Shown: one piece after another, positions 35,384-48,367 of the stretch
Layout of the letters: each line of letters opens with the position of its first letter
Numbering within the stretch: the stretch's first letter is position 1
Source: Vanessa cardui
Lineage: Eukaryota; Arthropoda; Insecta; Lepidoptera; Nymphalidae
Reading direction: 5' to 3'
Assembly: GCF_905220365.1 (NCBI RefSeq)
Contig: NC_061154.1
Coordinates: 3,348,001-3,412,000 of the forward strand
DNA length: 64,000 nucleotides
Notes under the pieces: generated by a model
Database searches by the model: none
Told to the model about the DNA's origin: nothing
The model's input: the letters and a program-made list of their open reading frames with translations, nothing else
Position numbers and translations under genes: made by a program

Positions 35384-36463
35384 GATTATAATTAATTTAA
35401 AACTATTAAAAAAGGGATCTTTTATTCATATTAAAAAGGTAATAAATATTATGTACATACATGTCGTATTAATAAAATTTTAATATGATTTGGTAAGTAA
35501 TTTTTGGATTTATTCTGTACCATTTATGTCAGCTTGCGTTAAATAATTACACTTGTTATACTTACTCGTTACGATTTAGTATTTTATGTTACGACGTTAT
35601 ACATTAATTAAACAATATTCTGTATATATGTCACCGTAAAATTGTAAATATACTTAAAACAGTTAATGAATAAAATGATTAAGAATATGTTATTTATAGA
35701 ATAAAGTAATAGTTGTCAATAAAAATATCAAGTGTAACTTTAAAAATCGTTTCAATTTATGTAGCTGGTATTGATCGGGTGTGTGTAGTCTTTCTGCCAT
35801 TGAATTTCTTTTAGAATTGTATAATTATTTTTGGAGACACAAAAATAAACCTCTTTATAATATTATTAATTAACAAAATAACTTTGCCTAGTTACTTTCT
35901 ATGTATACTAAGCCACTGCATATAGTTTAGGGAAGCTAAAAAGCGGTTTTATGTAAAACAATCCATATGATCGTAATCCTAACCGATTTCATCCTCAGCG
36001 ATCGTTAAAATGAAACTATTCAGGAGATATTATACGCCACGGTTGTTTTCGCAATCGCAAGTACAAAGAATGCTTTCATTTTTATGCTCCGCTGACGGCA
36101 AATTCGACAGGAGTTTACTGTAGCAAGCCTAAATTTGAGCGTCAATATGGGATTACTAGTGATGTAAAAAGCAGGTTCTATACTGACTTCTTTTGCTATT
36201 GTGGTCACTACTCAAACTTGAAACTTAATTGGTAATTTAAATAGGAATATTTGTAAAAAAGAGTATAGCTCTTATTCTTATGAAAGAATGAAAAATTCGC
36301 TCATGCGAATTTTGAACATAGTAGTTGAGCTTATGGACGACATAATAAATTGAAATCATTATAAATGCTACCTGTATTTAAATATTCTTTTAATATCATA
36401 ATTATTATATATAATCTTATCATCTGTTTCATTTAAATAAATTATAAAATCCGTTCTAGAGTG
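35384..36463. other. AT-rich, no gene seen
   Basis: No assignable coding or repeat feature apart from possible poly(A) signals at its start. Confidence 0.4.
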
Positions 36464-36640
36464 GAGACCGCGTGTCGGCAAACATAGTGTAGGACGTCCT
36501 CAGGCACGGTGGAGTGACGATATACGCAAGGCGGCAGGCAGGAACTGGATGCGAGTAGCCGGAGAAAGACCACAGTGGCGTGCACCTGGAGAGGCCTATG
36601 TCCAGAAGTGGGCAAGATTAGGCTGATGATGATGATGATG
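36464..36640 (+). mobile_element. RTE-type LINE 3' end
   Basis: Translates to the C-terminus typical of RTE reverse transcriptases: VGRPQARWSDDIRKAAGRNW, then MRVAGERPQWR, EAYVQKW and a stop, followed by ctgatgatgatgatgatg. The frame is intact over about 55 codons, so the insertion is fairly young; everything 5' is missing, as expected for a truncated LINE. Confidence 0.88.
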
Positions 36641-36788
36641 TTGATACCCGAATGCGAGTACATCAGTCAGGAACGTCCGACATTGACATCTTAATTCAAT
36701 AAAATGCGATCTTACATAGAAATACAATAAATGAATTATGTTCTACATAATTCTAAATAAAAAAAATACATGGCCCTTGAAGCATATA

Positions 36789-38072
36789 TTAGGTTGGGGA
36801 AAAAGTCTTTTCGCATATAGTATGTATGAACTTGTAATAAAATCTCTTTGGCTATACCACTTGTATCTGGCTGGTTTTGGTATCATTAAAAAGTTTTAAT
36901 TTTGAAGAAGGCACTTCCAAATTCAAATTAGGAATTTGTGTGATTTTCATTTGTTTTTTTTTGTTGTTAAAATGAGTGAATCTAAAGAAGAAATTCGATA
37001 CATTTTAAAATTTTACTATAAAAAAGGTAAAAATGCAACTCAAGTCGTGAAAAAAAATTGTGATGTTTATGGACCTAATGCAGTATATGTGAGAGTAGCA
37101 CAAGTTTGGTTTAAGCGTTTTCAAGCCGGAAATTTTGATATCAAAGATGCATCTCGCTCTGGTCGCCCTGTTACGGACAAAATTGATGCCATTTTTGAAA
37201 AAGTGGAGCAAGATCGGCATATTAGTAGTTACGATGTAGCTGAAGAACTGGCAATTGACCACAAAACGGTTTTGACTCATTTGAATAAAGCTGGGTACAC
37301 AAAAAAGCTCGATATATGGGTGCCTCATGAACTCACTGAAAGAAACCTAATGAACCGTGTACTCATTTGTGATTCTTTATTACGACGTAATGAAACCGAA
37401 CCATTTTTGAAGAAGCTGATAACTGGTGATGAAAAGTGGATCACATACGACAAGAACGTGCGAAAAAGATCGTGGTCAAAGGCCGGTCAAGCTTCATAGA
37501 CTGTGGCAAAACCCGGATTAACTCGCAACAAGGTAATGCTGTGTGTATGGTGGGATTGGAAGGGCATCATTCATTATGAGCTGTTACTGCCCGGCAGGAC
37601 CATCGATTCAGAACTGTATTGCGAACAATTGATGAGATTGAAGCAAGAAATTGAGAGAAAGCGGCCAGAATTGATCAACAGAAGGGGTGTGGTTTTTCAC
37701 CATGACAACGCTAGACCTCACACATCTTTAGCCACTCAACAAAAATTACGACAGTTTGGCTGGGAGGTATTAATGCATCCGCCGTATAGTCCTGACCTTG
37801 CACCTTCAGATTTTCATCTGTTGCGGTCTCTGCAGAATTCCTTAGGCAGGGTCAGGTTAACATCACGAGAGGACTGCCAAAACCACTTGTCGCAGTTTTT
37901 CGATCAGAAGCCCCAAAATTTTTACAGCAATGGGGTCATGTCACTACCAACAAGATGGCAAAAAGTTATGGAACAAAATTGCACCTACATACTTTAGTCA
38001 AATGTAAATAAACTATAAAAAAATTTTTTGAATTTTCATATAAAATACGAAGAAACTTTTTCCCCAACCTAT
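36789..38072 (+). mobile_element. mariner transposon, full length
   Basis: Ends TTAGGTTGGGGAAAAAGTCTTTTC (left, from 36789) and its near inverse gaaactttttccccaacctat (right, to 38072), flanked by TA at 36787-36788 and 38073-38074, the mariner target duplication. Length is about 1.28 kb, as in complete mariners. It encodes one transposase frame. Confidence 0.92.
36972..37997 (+). pseudogene. mariner transposase, one premature stop
   Basis: A single reading frame of 341 codons begins at ATG 36972 (MSESKEEIRY) and ends TYIL at 37997, close to the usual 345 residues. The only break is TAG at 37497-37499, in ...GQAS(stop)TVAKPG, where related mariners commonly have Gln, consistent with a single CAG-to-TAG change. 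N-terminal helix-turn-helix regions, the linker WVPHEL and the catalytic Asp residues are present: ITGDEKW, HHDNARPH and YSPDLAPSD. The last two Asp are separated by 34 residues, the D,D34D signature. It cuts and pastes DNA at TA sites in the family; this copy would make only a truncated protein missing two catalytic Asp. Confidence 0.92.
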
Positions 38073-38358
38073 TATTCTGAATTGCATATAGTCTCTAAAT
38101 TGTTTGTAAATATTTCTTTATGATCAATTAATTACTAATGTATTATTGAATTGCGATCAGTGTAATTGCTTCGTCATTATGTGTGGCTTAGCATTTAGGA
38201 AAGTGGAGGTGATTTGTAAATACCTTATTGGAGATTGTTATCTTTCGACTCGACTTAAGTTCACTAAAGCCTTTTCTCTCCTCACTTCGTATCTCTATCA
38301 GCACTTTGATGGTTACTTTTTTGTAGGTTAAGATCTAATTCAAAAACTTGGTGGTCAG

Positions 38359-38655
38359 TTTTACTTGGTGGTAGGTCTTTGTGCAAGCCCGTCTGGGTAG
38401 GTACCACCCACTCATCAGTTATTCTACCGCCAAATAACAGTATTCAGTATTGTTGTGTTCTGGTCTGAAGGGTGAGTGAGCCAGTGCAACTACAGGCCCA
38501 AGGGACATAACATCTTAGTTCCCAAGGTTGGTGGCACATTAACGATGTAAGGAATAGTTAATGTTTCTTACAGCGTCATTGTCTATGGGCGATGGTGACC
38601 ACTTACCATCAGGTGGCCCATATGCTCGTCCGCCAACCTATACAATAAAAAAAAT
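38359..38655 (+). mobile_element. SINE family B, full-length copy
   Basis: Closely similar to 25386-25680 along its whole length, ending 'ccgccaacctatacaataaaaaaaa'. A reverse LINE-tail fragment starts immediately after its A-rich end. Confidence 0.85.
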
Positions 38656-38830
38656 TTCTTTATTCAAGTGAGCTCATAAACACCTTTGAATGGTCGTGTT
38701 ACGGAGTGGAATTAAATGTGAAGCTACCACCAGTTCCAAAAGTTCCAAGTAATATGAGATTCTACCGAGAAGAACCGGCAAGAAACTACCTTAGACATTT
38801 TCAATTATAAAATCTTATAATAAAGTACAA
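38656..38830 (-). repeat. LINE 3'-end fragment, TTTGATT-tailed family
   Basis: 'ttctttattcaagtgagctcataaacacctttgaatgg', 'gaagctaccaccagttcc', 'attctaccgagaagaaccggcaagaaact' is the reverse of the plus-strand order at 44815-44998. Confidence 0.7.
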
Positions 38831-39459
38831 TTAATATTATACATATATAGTTGTACTTTTTTATCTAGAAATACAACTGGCTGAAAAATCTTAAGGGTCT
38901 AAGGAAACTTCGTACTTACTTAATAAGTGTTCCAATTTTCGATAATGTTAATTTGAAGATGTTAATTAGAAAATTGTATCGATCCCCAGGCGAAGATTTT
39001 GATTGGCTTTTTGTTCAGTTTAGTTTCTCAACGTTTGTAACATTTACATAGAAATGGGACACTATCAAGTCATTGACCTTTTAACGTAAAACATAAAATT
39101 TTAATGCTACAGTGTAGAGGCGTGTGTACCATAAAATGATGAACACTGCGTTACACATAATGTCATAAATTATTTATAATTCACGTTTACAGTACATTGA
39201 AGTCCTTTAAATGAAATTAAATGTAAGGTCGGACAAGATTAAGTCTGTAAGCATGCAATGTACTTTGTGATGGACTGATGAATATAATTCGTATCGTATT
39301 CAAGAAATGTTGTCATCTGTCATACGTCGATCCTCGCGGTGCGTGTTTACTTAAAACCTCGAAACAAAATAAATGAGGGAAGAGTATCTTATAATGCTTT
39401 TTAAATCTCTAACAACGCATTACGCGTTACTACCAATATGTGTAACTGGCTTTTGCCGA

Positions 39460-39545
39460 GGACGCCTTGTGCGCCCTAGTACTTATCCACTAAAACTCCA
39501 GAGCTAGCCACGCATTCGCATGCTATCGTGACGCCCTGATAAGAG
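39460..39545 (-). repeat. Decayed family G fragment
   Basis: Reverse complement contains 'tcacgatagcatgcgaatgcg', 'ttttagtggataagtactagggcgcacaaggcgtcc', the order seen at 20385 and 32880 (tcacggtagcatgcgtaagcg, ttttttagtgggtaa, gtgcgcactcggcgtcc). Confidence 0.55.
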
Positions 39546-39744
39546 AACTGCACCTTATAAATCATTATTTTTTATATATTTTAAGTTTTATGACGAGTAT
39601 AATTGACTTGGTAGTCAACTCATGATGACAGCAGATGCAGTTTTCGAAAAAACGTCTCGCAAAATAATAAAAAAAACGATCGCAGTTTAAGCTCGTGTTA
39701 CCATTACCATATGTTATGATATTTCTAATATATACATACAATAA

Positions 39745-39945
39745 AATCAGGTTGTCTGTTCGTAATATTAATAGTAAGCATAAACCAAAATATTTTTTTT
39801 ATAATTATTATGATTTTAATTGCTCTGCCTGTCTGATAGTTTCGTAAAAAATCTGGAACGATTGGAATTTTGATGGGACTTTCACTGGCAGATAGCTGAT
39901 TTAATAAGGAGTAACTTAGGCTTCAGTAAGAACTTTCTTTGTTAA
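39745..39945 (-). repeat. Repeat family T copy
   Basis: Blocks 'gttgtctgttcgtaatattaatag', 'ttttgatgggactttcactggcagatagctgatttaataaggagtaacttaggcttc' match the reverse complement of 61475-61690. Class unknown. Confidence 0.6.
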
Positions 39946-41159
39946 ATTCAAACACGCACGAAATCTTGGACACAGCTAGTATACTTTACATAAAGTTGTA
40001 TAGGGCGTTTACAATTTTATTATATATAATGATTTATGTCATTTTAGTTAGTAGGTTTTATGGTTTCCGTACCAAAGATAGGATAGTTAATGTTATTTAT
40101 TATATTTAACTGTATTTTAAGTGCAGAGTTAAATCAACTTACCTATAAACGTTACATTTTCCGTTTTATTTTCCAATTTTAAATGGAATTGTATTATTTG
40201 TGTAATTTTATTAATTAAAAAATTGAAAATAGAATACTGTTTTAAAATTTATAAATCTAATTGAACTTATTTATAGAATTTACCTGATATCAAAGTGGGG
40301 GGGAAGCTTTGTGGGTAATTTGTGTTTATAATTCAGTCTGTCAGTGGTAATAATAAATAAAAATTTTAACAAAAAGAAAAACCGACTTCAAACAAAACAC
40401 TATTTTAAAACAAATGAATATGCATGAAAAAGTAATAAAAATAATTGCGTATTTAACATATTTATTAGAGTCTTCCTAAGTTAAATGAAATGAAAAATAT
40501 TAGACTACCTAAAAGACGATTAACGATTATATCATGTAGTTATAATTCATCACGCTGCCCTGGAGTAGCGTCGTGGATTACGTTCGAAATTTTTTTTCCA
40601 TACATGATAATGTTCATTACGAAAGTTTATTTATATAATATAGTATAAGCTGTATAAACAATGTAACCTTGTTTTTTTTTTATAATTTACTTGAAATAAT
40701 AATCGCACTGTTATGAAAAATTCACATCGTAAAAGCATAGAAGACGAGCAAAGGCAATGTAATTGTATATTTCTAGTGAATATATTATATGTATAATTGA
40801 CATGGCTTTGTAGTAAGAGAAAATAATAGGGACGAGAGCTTTTTTGTTTTAGTAATAAACATGAAAATCCGTACGAGATGTTGATAACAAAGTAATAATA
40901 ACTTTGACTTTATTCTATTTTAAGAAAAAAATAATAATATTAGATTTGTTTTGTTTTATGATTAATATTAATTCATATCTTTCGTATAACTTTTATAAAA
41001 GTTAAGGAAGATTTCACTTTACAATTATATTCAATGTAATTTGATGAAAGAATAAATTACGAAAAGAAAAACTTGATGTCAAACTTCATCACCAAAAGTA
41101 TTGCTTAACAACTAATCAAAACATACATACAATCAAACTCAACATCAACTTTTTCCATT
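39946..41159. other. AT-rich flank of CpG island
   Basis: No gene or clear repeat. Short bits such as 'taatttgtgtttataattcagtctgtcagtgg' near 40316 resemble the centre of SINE A. Confidence 0.35.
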
Positions 41160-41659
41160 AACCGCCGGACCAAACAAAACGTCGCTCGCGGACTACCAAA
41201 AAATTTTCTTCCCGCGGGAGCCGTCGAGATAACAAATGATGAAACAATGATGGCGTCTTTGTAGGTGGCCCGTGGAGGCACAACGCTAGGCCGTCAGGCA
41301 GGCAAGCCTCGCGGGGTAGCGGGCGACGTTGCCGCTCCTCCGCCTTCAGCCTGCGGCTCGACTCGGCTCGACAGTCGGCGAGTCGACACACACCGCGTGC
41401 TACCTTCGACCGATACCCGCGTACCGAACGCTCGCGTCGCGCCAAACTTGTTCAAACTCAGTTTATAGTTTGTTACAAACCTGTTCCCGCGAACGAAAAA
41501 AGTCATCCAATACGATACAAGATTCACTTCTAGCCTCCCTATAAGATAATCGTTCTATCGTGCCTACGAACTTGACCGTGAAAACTCGACAGAAACTTTA
41601 AAAAGTTTTTTGACGTGTGTAAGCTCCGGTCATGGTTGAACGAAGTTCTCAATAAACCG
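41160..41659 (+). promoter_or_regulatory. CpG-rich promoter and non-coding first exon
   Basis: The most GC- and CpG-rich 300 bases of the window (41160-41450) lead into an initiator-like TCAGTT at about 41458 (cttgttcaaactcagtttatag), then about 200 bases of moderate GC, ending in the strong donor aaaccg|gtaagt (GT at 41660-41661). No ATG-started frame continues through the donor in a recognisable protein, so this is read as a 5' UTR exon of a + strand gene with a long first intron. Downstream coding exons are not visible to me before 64000. Overlapping ORFs on both strands here are by-products of high GC. It lacks the shared blocks of the repeats in this window. Confidence 0.5.
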
Positions 41660-43652
41660 GTAAGTGAAACGGACATTACTGGATAACAATGTTTGAATGC
41701 GTGCGTTAGCCGTTGGCGAGATATAATAAGTTTTGATAGGTTACTTTTATTGTGCGATTGCTTGCGTTTGTCTTACATTCCTGTCGGCTCCGACAAAGCC
41801 CGATTAGCCAATCGAGGCAGGCTGTTTGTTAATGTTTAATTTCAAGGAACCGGCCCAATGTGTCATAACACCTTATTGTCTGTTGTCGTCTGGGTGGCTC
41901 GCGTTTCGAGTAATTCTTAGTAGAAAAAAGATGAGTTCTATTTTTAAATTTAAATCAGTGAAAGTGAAACGATTATTATTAGATAATAATAATCTTTTTA
42001 ATCTACAATCATGAAGTTTGGTAAATTTTTAAACAAAGGAGGCTTCAGTTTCTTTGAAATCTGGTGAATAAGGAATGACTAACCAATGACTTAACTAATG
42101 TTCTTGGGTATAAATTGTCGATGTGTTAATAATTGTATTATTAATAGCCACATGACTGTCTGATTAAGCAATGATTTATTTATACCTAAACGACAATCAA
42201 AGTTTCGTAAAAGTTTGAGCTCGTATAAAAAGTTTTCCAACATATATATACAAAATATGCATAGTATTTAGGCAACTAAAAAAAAAGTTTTATTTTGTAT
42301 AGTTTTCTTTATTCTTTTATTAATCGTCTGTCGACACTACAAAAGTGATTTTTAATATTGTTTTTGCGATGTAATTTCAATGAAAACAGTTTTTTAATTT
42401 TTAAGCTTATAAAAAATCGGAATTATTTCGGGCCTACTTTTATTTTGGAGAAAGTAAATAAGAAAAATCGTAAACATTTATCTGTTGTAGGGCAGTAATA
42501 AAGAACAGACTTTGAAATTAATTAGGGGTAAACGGGGAATTGTTTAAATCCGGTCTGGAATTACCTTGCTAAGCATTCGCCCCGCTAGATGAGCTATAGA
42601 ACATGCAAATTAAAAAAAAAATAACTTCTGTTCTAATAAATATTCCTATGTCACTTAAATTTTGTACATTAGTTCCATATTCCAATAGGGATTTAAAGAA
42701 TGTACTGATTTTTTTTTAAATCATTTCAAACTCAACCCTTCAACGAAAAGGTTGTCAATCCAATCGTAATGATTTAATTACTGAGAAATGAATTAATAAT
42801 GTATTTTAGTTTCCGAGAAATCATATTTAAAATATGACATTTTACTTTTAAATGCTTTCCTTATTCTATATTATAATTATATTTTTAATTGTACTTTGTA
42901 TAATAACGCCAAAAGTTAGAAATACGAACGCTTTTAAATAATTCTCCTGACATTTATAATTTTGTAATATCCATAGGAAAATTAATACAATTTAAAAAAA
43001 AAATAGTATGTCAATGTTATTTAAATATGTAAATAGGAATTCAACGCACATACATATAACAACGCACATACAATATGTACATGATTTAAATCCATCATAT
43101 TTTTTTCATAATAAATTCTAAACAAAATACAATTAAATATGAAAGTGATAAAAGGTACCAACCTACATAAATGTATTCAAATCGATAGTATATATAAAGA
43201 ATAAAAAAAATAAACGAAAAATAAAATGTGCAGCCGTCTTGCATTGACCCTAATTACTTCAGTATTGCATAAGGAGACGGAAAGAAAATTAAATCTTCGA
43301 ATATACCGTTCCCGATGTCCCAAACAGTACCTACTAAGTTCACAAACCAATGAGCGTTCAATTTTTATGATGAAAATTTATTCGAAAACGAAACATAAGC
43401 CGCAGTGTTTGATATTCGGGAAGTTGATTCAATAAACTTCCAAAGACCATATTTATGTTTGCGGAGACAAATTGATTGGGAGAAGTTAATGATGTAAAGG
43501 AATTGGGTGAACGTCTGAAGCCTATTACGTAAGATTCTAGCTTTCTCGACATACAATTTAATAAAACACTGATTCCGCTTGGAGATGCTTCGCTTGAAGG
43601 ATTAAAAACTAACCATTAATAATTGTAAGCATTCTTGATTATAACAACATAT
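41660..43652. other. Probable intron, no gene seen
   Basis: AT-rich with A-runs. The 60-70-codon frames near 41826 and 43226-43556 have no family signatures and occur on both strands. Confidence 0.4.
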
Positions 43653-43915
43653 AACAACAGCCTATAAATTTCCCACTGATGGGCTAAGGCCTCCTCTCCC
43701 TTTGAGGAGAAGGAGAACATGTTCCTCAAAGCTGTTCCAATGCGAGTTGGTGGAATACAGTTGTGGCAGAATTTCTATGAAATTAGACACGTGTAGGTTT
43801 CCTCACGATGTTTTCCTTAACCGCTGAGCACGAGATGAATTACAAATACAAATTAAGCACATGAATATCCAGCTATCTTGGGTTTGAACCCGCAATCATC
43901 GGTTAAGTTTAAAAC
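43653..43915 (-). mobile_element. SINE family A lacking its head
   Basis: From 'aacaacagcctataaatttcccactgatgggctaaggcctcctctccc' to 'gggtttgaacccgcaatcatcggttaag'. The B-box is kept but the A-box end is missing; it is 5'-truncated. Confidence 0.8.
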
Positions 43916-44814
43916 GTTATTTGTAAAATTAATTGCAGCTATTCGGTTTTTCAAGTGAACAAATTGTCAGTATTATTATTAGATGGCGTTAGGGTACACT
44001 ACACTACACTGCCTATGAAAAACATGGGTAGTGCACGGGCACCGGAGGTCCGTCCCATTGGACTATGAAAGTGAGCTATTGGAAAGCGTACCTGTGATTA
44101 TGCTAGTATCTGAGTGTATTTGTACACTATATTTGAACTGTCTGTCGATTGTATAGGTAATTTATTGTTTATTTCGCCATTCTTACAATATGGAACTGTA
44201 AATAAAAGTAAGGCTTTACGAGCTTTCAAGGAGTGTAAACATTGACATCCAAACTCAGGACAGCTGAAGATTTCTCATCAGAAAATCAAATAACTTTTTG
44301 TTGTCTTTCTGTTGTTGAGTTCGGGATCCCAAGTTCTAGTCATATAAACTAGCCATTACGCCAAAGTAGCAGTCGAACTACAAAATCACTGAAATATGGA
44401 GATGCCGTACCGAGATTGGACACCGTAACAATCTATCAGGAGGTCATTATTTATTGCAAACGGCTCGACTTTGATTTATTTACAAATAAAATCAGTAAAG
44501 GTTTAATATAAATAATATAATTAAACGTGATTGCAAACATTTTTTCATGAATGTTTATCGCAAATTATGTTCGTAATACATAATCGAAAACGCAATTAAA
44601 TCATGCATATCAAATAATGAATTAAATATAATCAATTAAAAGATATATTCCGAGTTATTTTATATACAATTATAAAGCACATAAATTAATTTTATGCAGA
44701 TTAATAATATCTATTTGTAAAACAATGTGGTTTTTTTAATTTGATTCATGTACTAAATAAAAAGGGTTTACTTGTTTATTTCCAGGGAGGATATATTACA
44801 TACATATATAACTA
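43916..44814. other. No gene seen
   Basis: Contains a GC-richer bit (gggtagtgcacgggcaccggaggtccgtccc, near 44030-44060) of unknown nature and otherwise AT-rich sequence. Confidence 0.35.
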
Positions 44815-44998
44815 ACATGACTGTATTTTTAAATGTTGATAAAGAGTAACTACTGACTTTCTTGCCGATTCTTCTCAGTAGAATCTACTTTCCGAACCGG
44901 TGGTAGCATCACTTAAAATAGTTGTTAAATGACGATTCAAAAGTGCTTGCAAAAGCCTACTCGAATAAAGTATATTTTGGTTTGATTTGATTAAGAAA
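44815..44998 (+). repeat. LINE 3'-end fragment, TTTGATT-tailed family (best copy)
   Basis: 'actgtatttttaaatgttgataaagagtaactactgactttcttgccgattcttctcagtagaatctactttccgaaccggtggtagc' to 'gcttgcaaaagcctactcgaataaagtatattttggtttgatttgatt'. The AATAAA-like bases before the TTTGATT repeats fit a LINE 3' UTR. Confidence 0.75.
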
Positions 44999-47780
44999 TG
45001 ATTTCAAGCTAATGATTAAGCGGCGTGGGCATATATAAAATAATAATTATTATCATTAAGAATGTACGTATAATATATATAAAATATTTAATATATTTAA
45101 TTATAAAAACAATCGATGCATCTAATACATACTTCATATAAACAATAGAATAGATAGAAACAAACTATAAAGCTCTTCATACACGTAACTTTTTTGCGAT
45201 GAAAAAAATTGTTCAACATTTGGGTTAGTAAAGTTTACTCTCAGTTTTTATTTGTCTGTGGTAACATAACTTTAAAAAAACACATACTTAGTATAATATG
45301 CATTCTTAAACTTTTTACAAAATGTATAGATTTTTAGTTTAGATTTTTGTTTAAATGCGTTATATTACACTACGTATGAGTACATACTTATCATACCAAT
45401 ATGTCTATATTTAAAAAAATGGCAACATTAACATATGGAAGCTTTATTTATTTAAATAAAAATACAGATACACAATGTATATGCGATACGGAAACGAATC
45501 GCCCATCAACACAAATTCAAATTCAAGTCATGAATTAAGAATGATAATATCGAAAGGCGGTTTCGAGCTTAGTCTATAAAAGCGGAATAAATTATTACCA
45601 CGATAATATGTGTGTTGGTTTACGTGGACCTTGAAAATGTACATGTACGTATTTTGAATAGCTCTTTGAAACATTATTGCCTTGCCTAAGCTAACTTAAT
45701 GGAGAAAACGGGAGTATTGTTCTGACATTACATAGTATCGTACTGGCAAACACTATTGACTTTTAATTGGTTAATTTGTGTTTACAATCTTGTGCTCGAT
45801 GCTTATAAAAAAAGAAACTGTATTATTCAAATAAAATTTACCAAGTGGTGACTTCAAACCTTTTGTATGATTTTAATACAAAATTCGGATACTTGTACCA
45901 GTTGTTATTATAATTAATAATTATTCATTATTATGAATGTATTAAATTTTTAACGTATAATATTTAATTATTATTTTGTTATGTATAAGTTTTATAGATT
46001 ATTTAAAATCAGTGTGATATTTTTTATAACATTGTAAAACTAGATATACCACCGTAAATATCTACTTTTTTTAATTAGCATTTTGCAATCCGAAGATCTA
46101 AAAGGCAAAGGTCTGATTAGGTAAAAGATACAGTGTTAATTTATTTAGTATTCTATCCTACGTTATCCGATTTAAAGTTCTTTAGGAGATAAATATAATT
46201 TTAAGTTTATGTTACTAATAATTGTAAATCGAGTCGTTAGGTTATTATTTATATATACCAATACAATAAATGTAAAGAAGTATTTAGAGAAAAAGTTTGA
46301 AAAAAAAATAGTTTTTATATATATTTTTTTAAATTACGAATTCCAAATTTAAAATCATTAAATAAGGTATATTTGACAAAATCCATAATTGTTCTTTTAG
46401 TTAATTTATAAAGATGCAATCAACTAGTGTTAGAAAAAGTTAAGTAAACTAAGTACTAAAATCAAGTCATTTTTCCAGCAGTACGTCTGTTTTAACCGAA
46501 GATTGCGGGTTCAAAACCTGACAAACACTACTAAGCTTATGTAGCTGTGAATGGTTATCATGATAAGTTGTAGTTGTTGTACTCACAAGGAGACGAGCTT
46601 TTTCTAGACATACACACATACAAAAGTTTTAAAAATGTGTATACAATTTACGATTATGCGAGTATTTAAATATATATGTGTTTTATGAAATTGTAATGTT
46701 TTGAGGATTCATAAATTTATCAAAATCGATTCATAGTTCAGTAACAAGCTTTGATCCGCAAATACAAAACCAATGACGTAATAAAAGCGTTTGAAATAAT
46801 ATTTAATGTGACACGGATCAAATGAATAAAGTTAAAACTTTTTTTTTGCTTCATAAGGTCAGCTCAGGTTTATTTAAAGTGTAGCGAAGCGTAGCTGACA
46901 AAAGAGGTAAGGACCAACGCAATTTAAAAATTGATTCACCAACTGACCATTCCGTGTTGATTGGTCATAGTCTCATACCGATACGTTTAGTAGTTATCAA
47001 CTGACGCACAAAGATAATAAATCATTACACACAATATTAATAAAAGCAGCCTCTCCAATCGTGCCTTTCTATCAATCTCATAATTGTATTACACATTCAA
47101 TCAAATTTTATAAATGCACGTCAGTTTTCTTAATTGGCTTGCCCATTGTTTTCATAAACGTAAAAGTATTATTCGCCTTACCGTAGTCTCCCTGAAACAT
47201 GTTGAACGTTCCTCGATAAATGAGACGAGGAAAATTCAATAAAATATATGTTCTTTTTATTTATGAAATATTTTTATTTATGATTAATTATGAAATCTCA
47301 AAAGCTAGTAGGTATACGTACAAATTAGAAATTGGGCAGCTCCTTATAGGGTGTAGATTTACAAAACTACATCCCTAAGGGAGTAAAACAGGGTTTCGAA
47401 ATTTGTGTTTTAAAAGCCGCAGTTTCATCTAGTATTACACATAAAGTACGAGCTTATGTAATACTAAATAATTATAATCGAGATCCAGCTGAAAAAAAAA
47501 TGTATTCACATTATATTTTACACCGTTATAATTGTGTTTTCTGTAATCAATACAGAATTTGTTACTGAATACACTATCATAATCAAGAATATCGAATCTT
47601 ATAATAACACTGACAAAATTGCTTCAATACAAAAAAATATTGATAAACAGTTGAGAATTTTTGTATTATTATTCTTGGATAATGAAATTTAGCTCTCGTC
47701 CGATGAATAACTCGTTTAAATTTTTCATTTACTGGCTGAACCTGTGGCTTTATCCGCGCTCAATCATCATCATCATTACA
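44999..47780. other. Long AT-rich stretch without supported gene
   Basis: No coding sequence or RNA gene. Small SINE A-like bits occur at about 45770-45810 (taatttgtgtttacaatcttgtgctcgatg) and 46488-46540 (ttttaaccgaagattgcgggttcaaa). Confidence 0.4.
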
Positions 47781-48023
47781 TAATATATAACAAAGTCGCT
47801 TGCCGCTGTCTGTCCCTATGTATGTATGCTTAGATCTTTATAGAAGCACAGAACTGATTTTGATGCGATTTTTTAATAGATAGAGTAATTCGAGAGGAAG
47901 GTTATTCTATTTTAAAATATTGATAATTTTAGACGTTTATAATGCGATGCCGTAAATAAACAAATTCTGAAGTATATTAAGTATCAGCATTGCACCCGTG
48001 CGTAGCCGGGGCGGGTCGCTAGT
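47781..48023 (+). mobile_element. Non-autonomous Helitron-like element
   Basis: 'acaaagtcgcttgccgctgtctgtccctatgtatgtatgcttagatcttta' at the left and 'acccgtgcgtagccggggcgggtcgctagt' at the right, end CTAGT preceded by a GCG...CGC hairpin. No terminal inverted repeat or target duplication is apparent, as expected for Helitrons. A related copy ends at 21896 and a reverse fragment lies at 48765-48835. Confidence 0.5.
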
Positions 48024-48367
48024 ATAATATAAATATAGTTAAGTATGAAATTTTATATACTATGAAATTGTAATTATGATCTTCTTCGATTTTGTCAATG
48101 AAAATTCACGAGGAACAGTAGCTGGAACAGGATAAATTATAGAATCTGCGTCAACTTGCACTGTTTATTGGTCTGACCCAGATGGAAACCGGGATCGGGT
48201 TTTACCTTCCTACGAGGTAATTGGTGTCTGCAATAACACTAGTTCACATTCAACATAACAATAAGTATTGCGAGGGAATTACTTTAATCTTAGAAAGGAT
48301 AAATAATTTAGTAAAAAAGAGTTAAAATTTTACAAAATTTCTTGGCTGTTTCTGTACAATGCTGTGA

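Noticed and set aside
37005..37328. 107-codon minus-strand ORF as a gene
   Set aside because: It is antisense to the mariner transposase and has no features of its own.
41158..41544. Four overlapping ORFs in the CpG island as coding
   Set aside because: They lie in different frames on both strands, with low-complexity Arg/Pro/Ser-rich products typical of GC-rich promoters.
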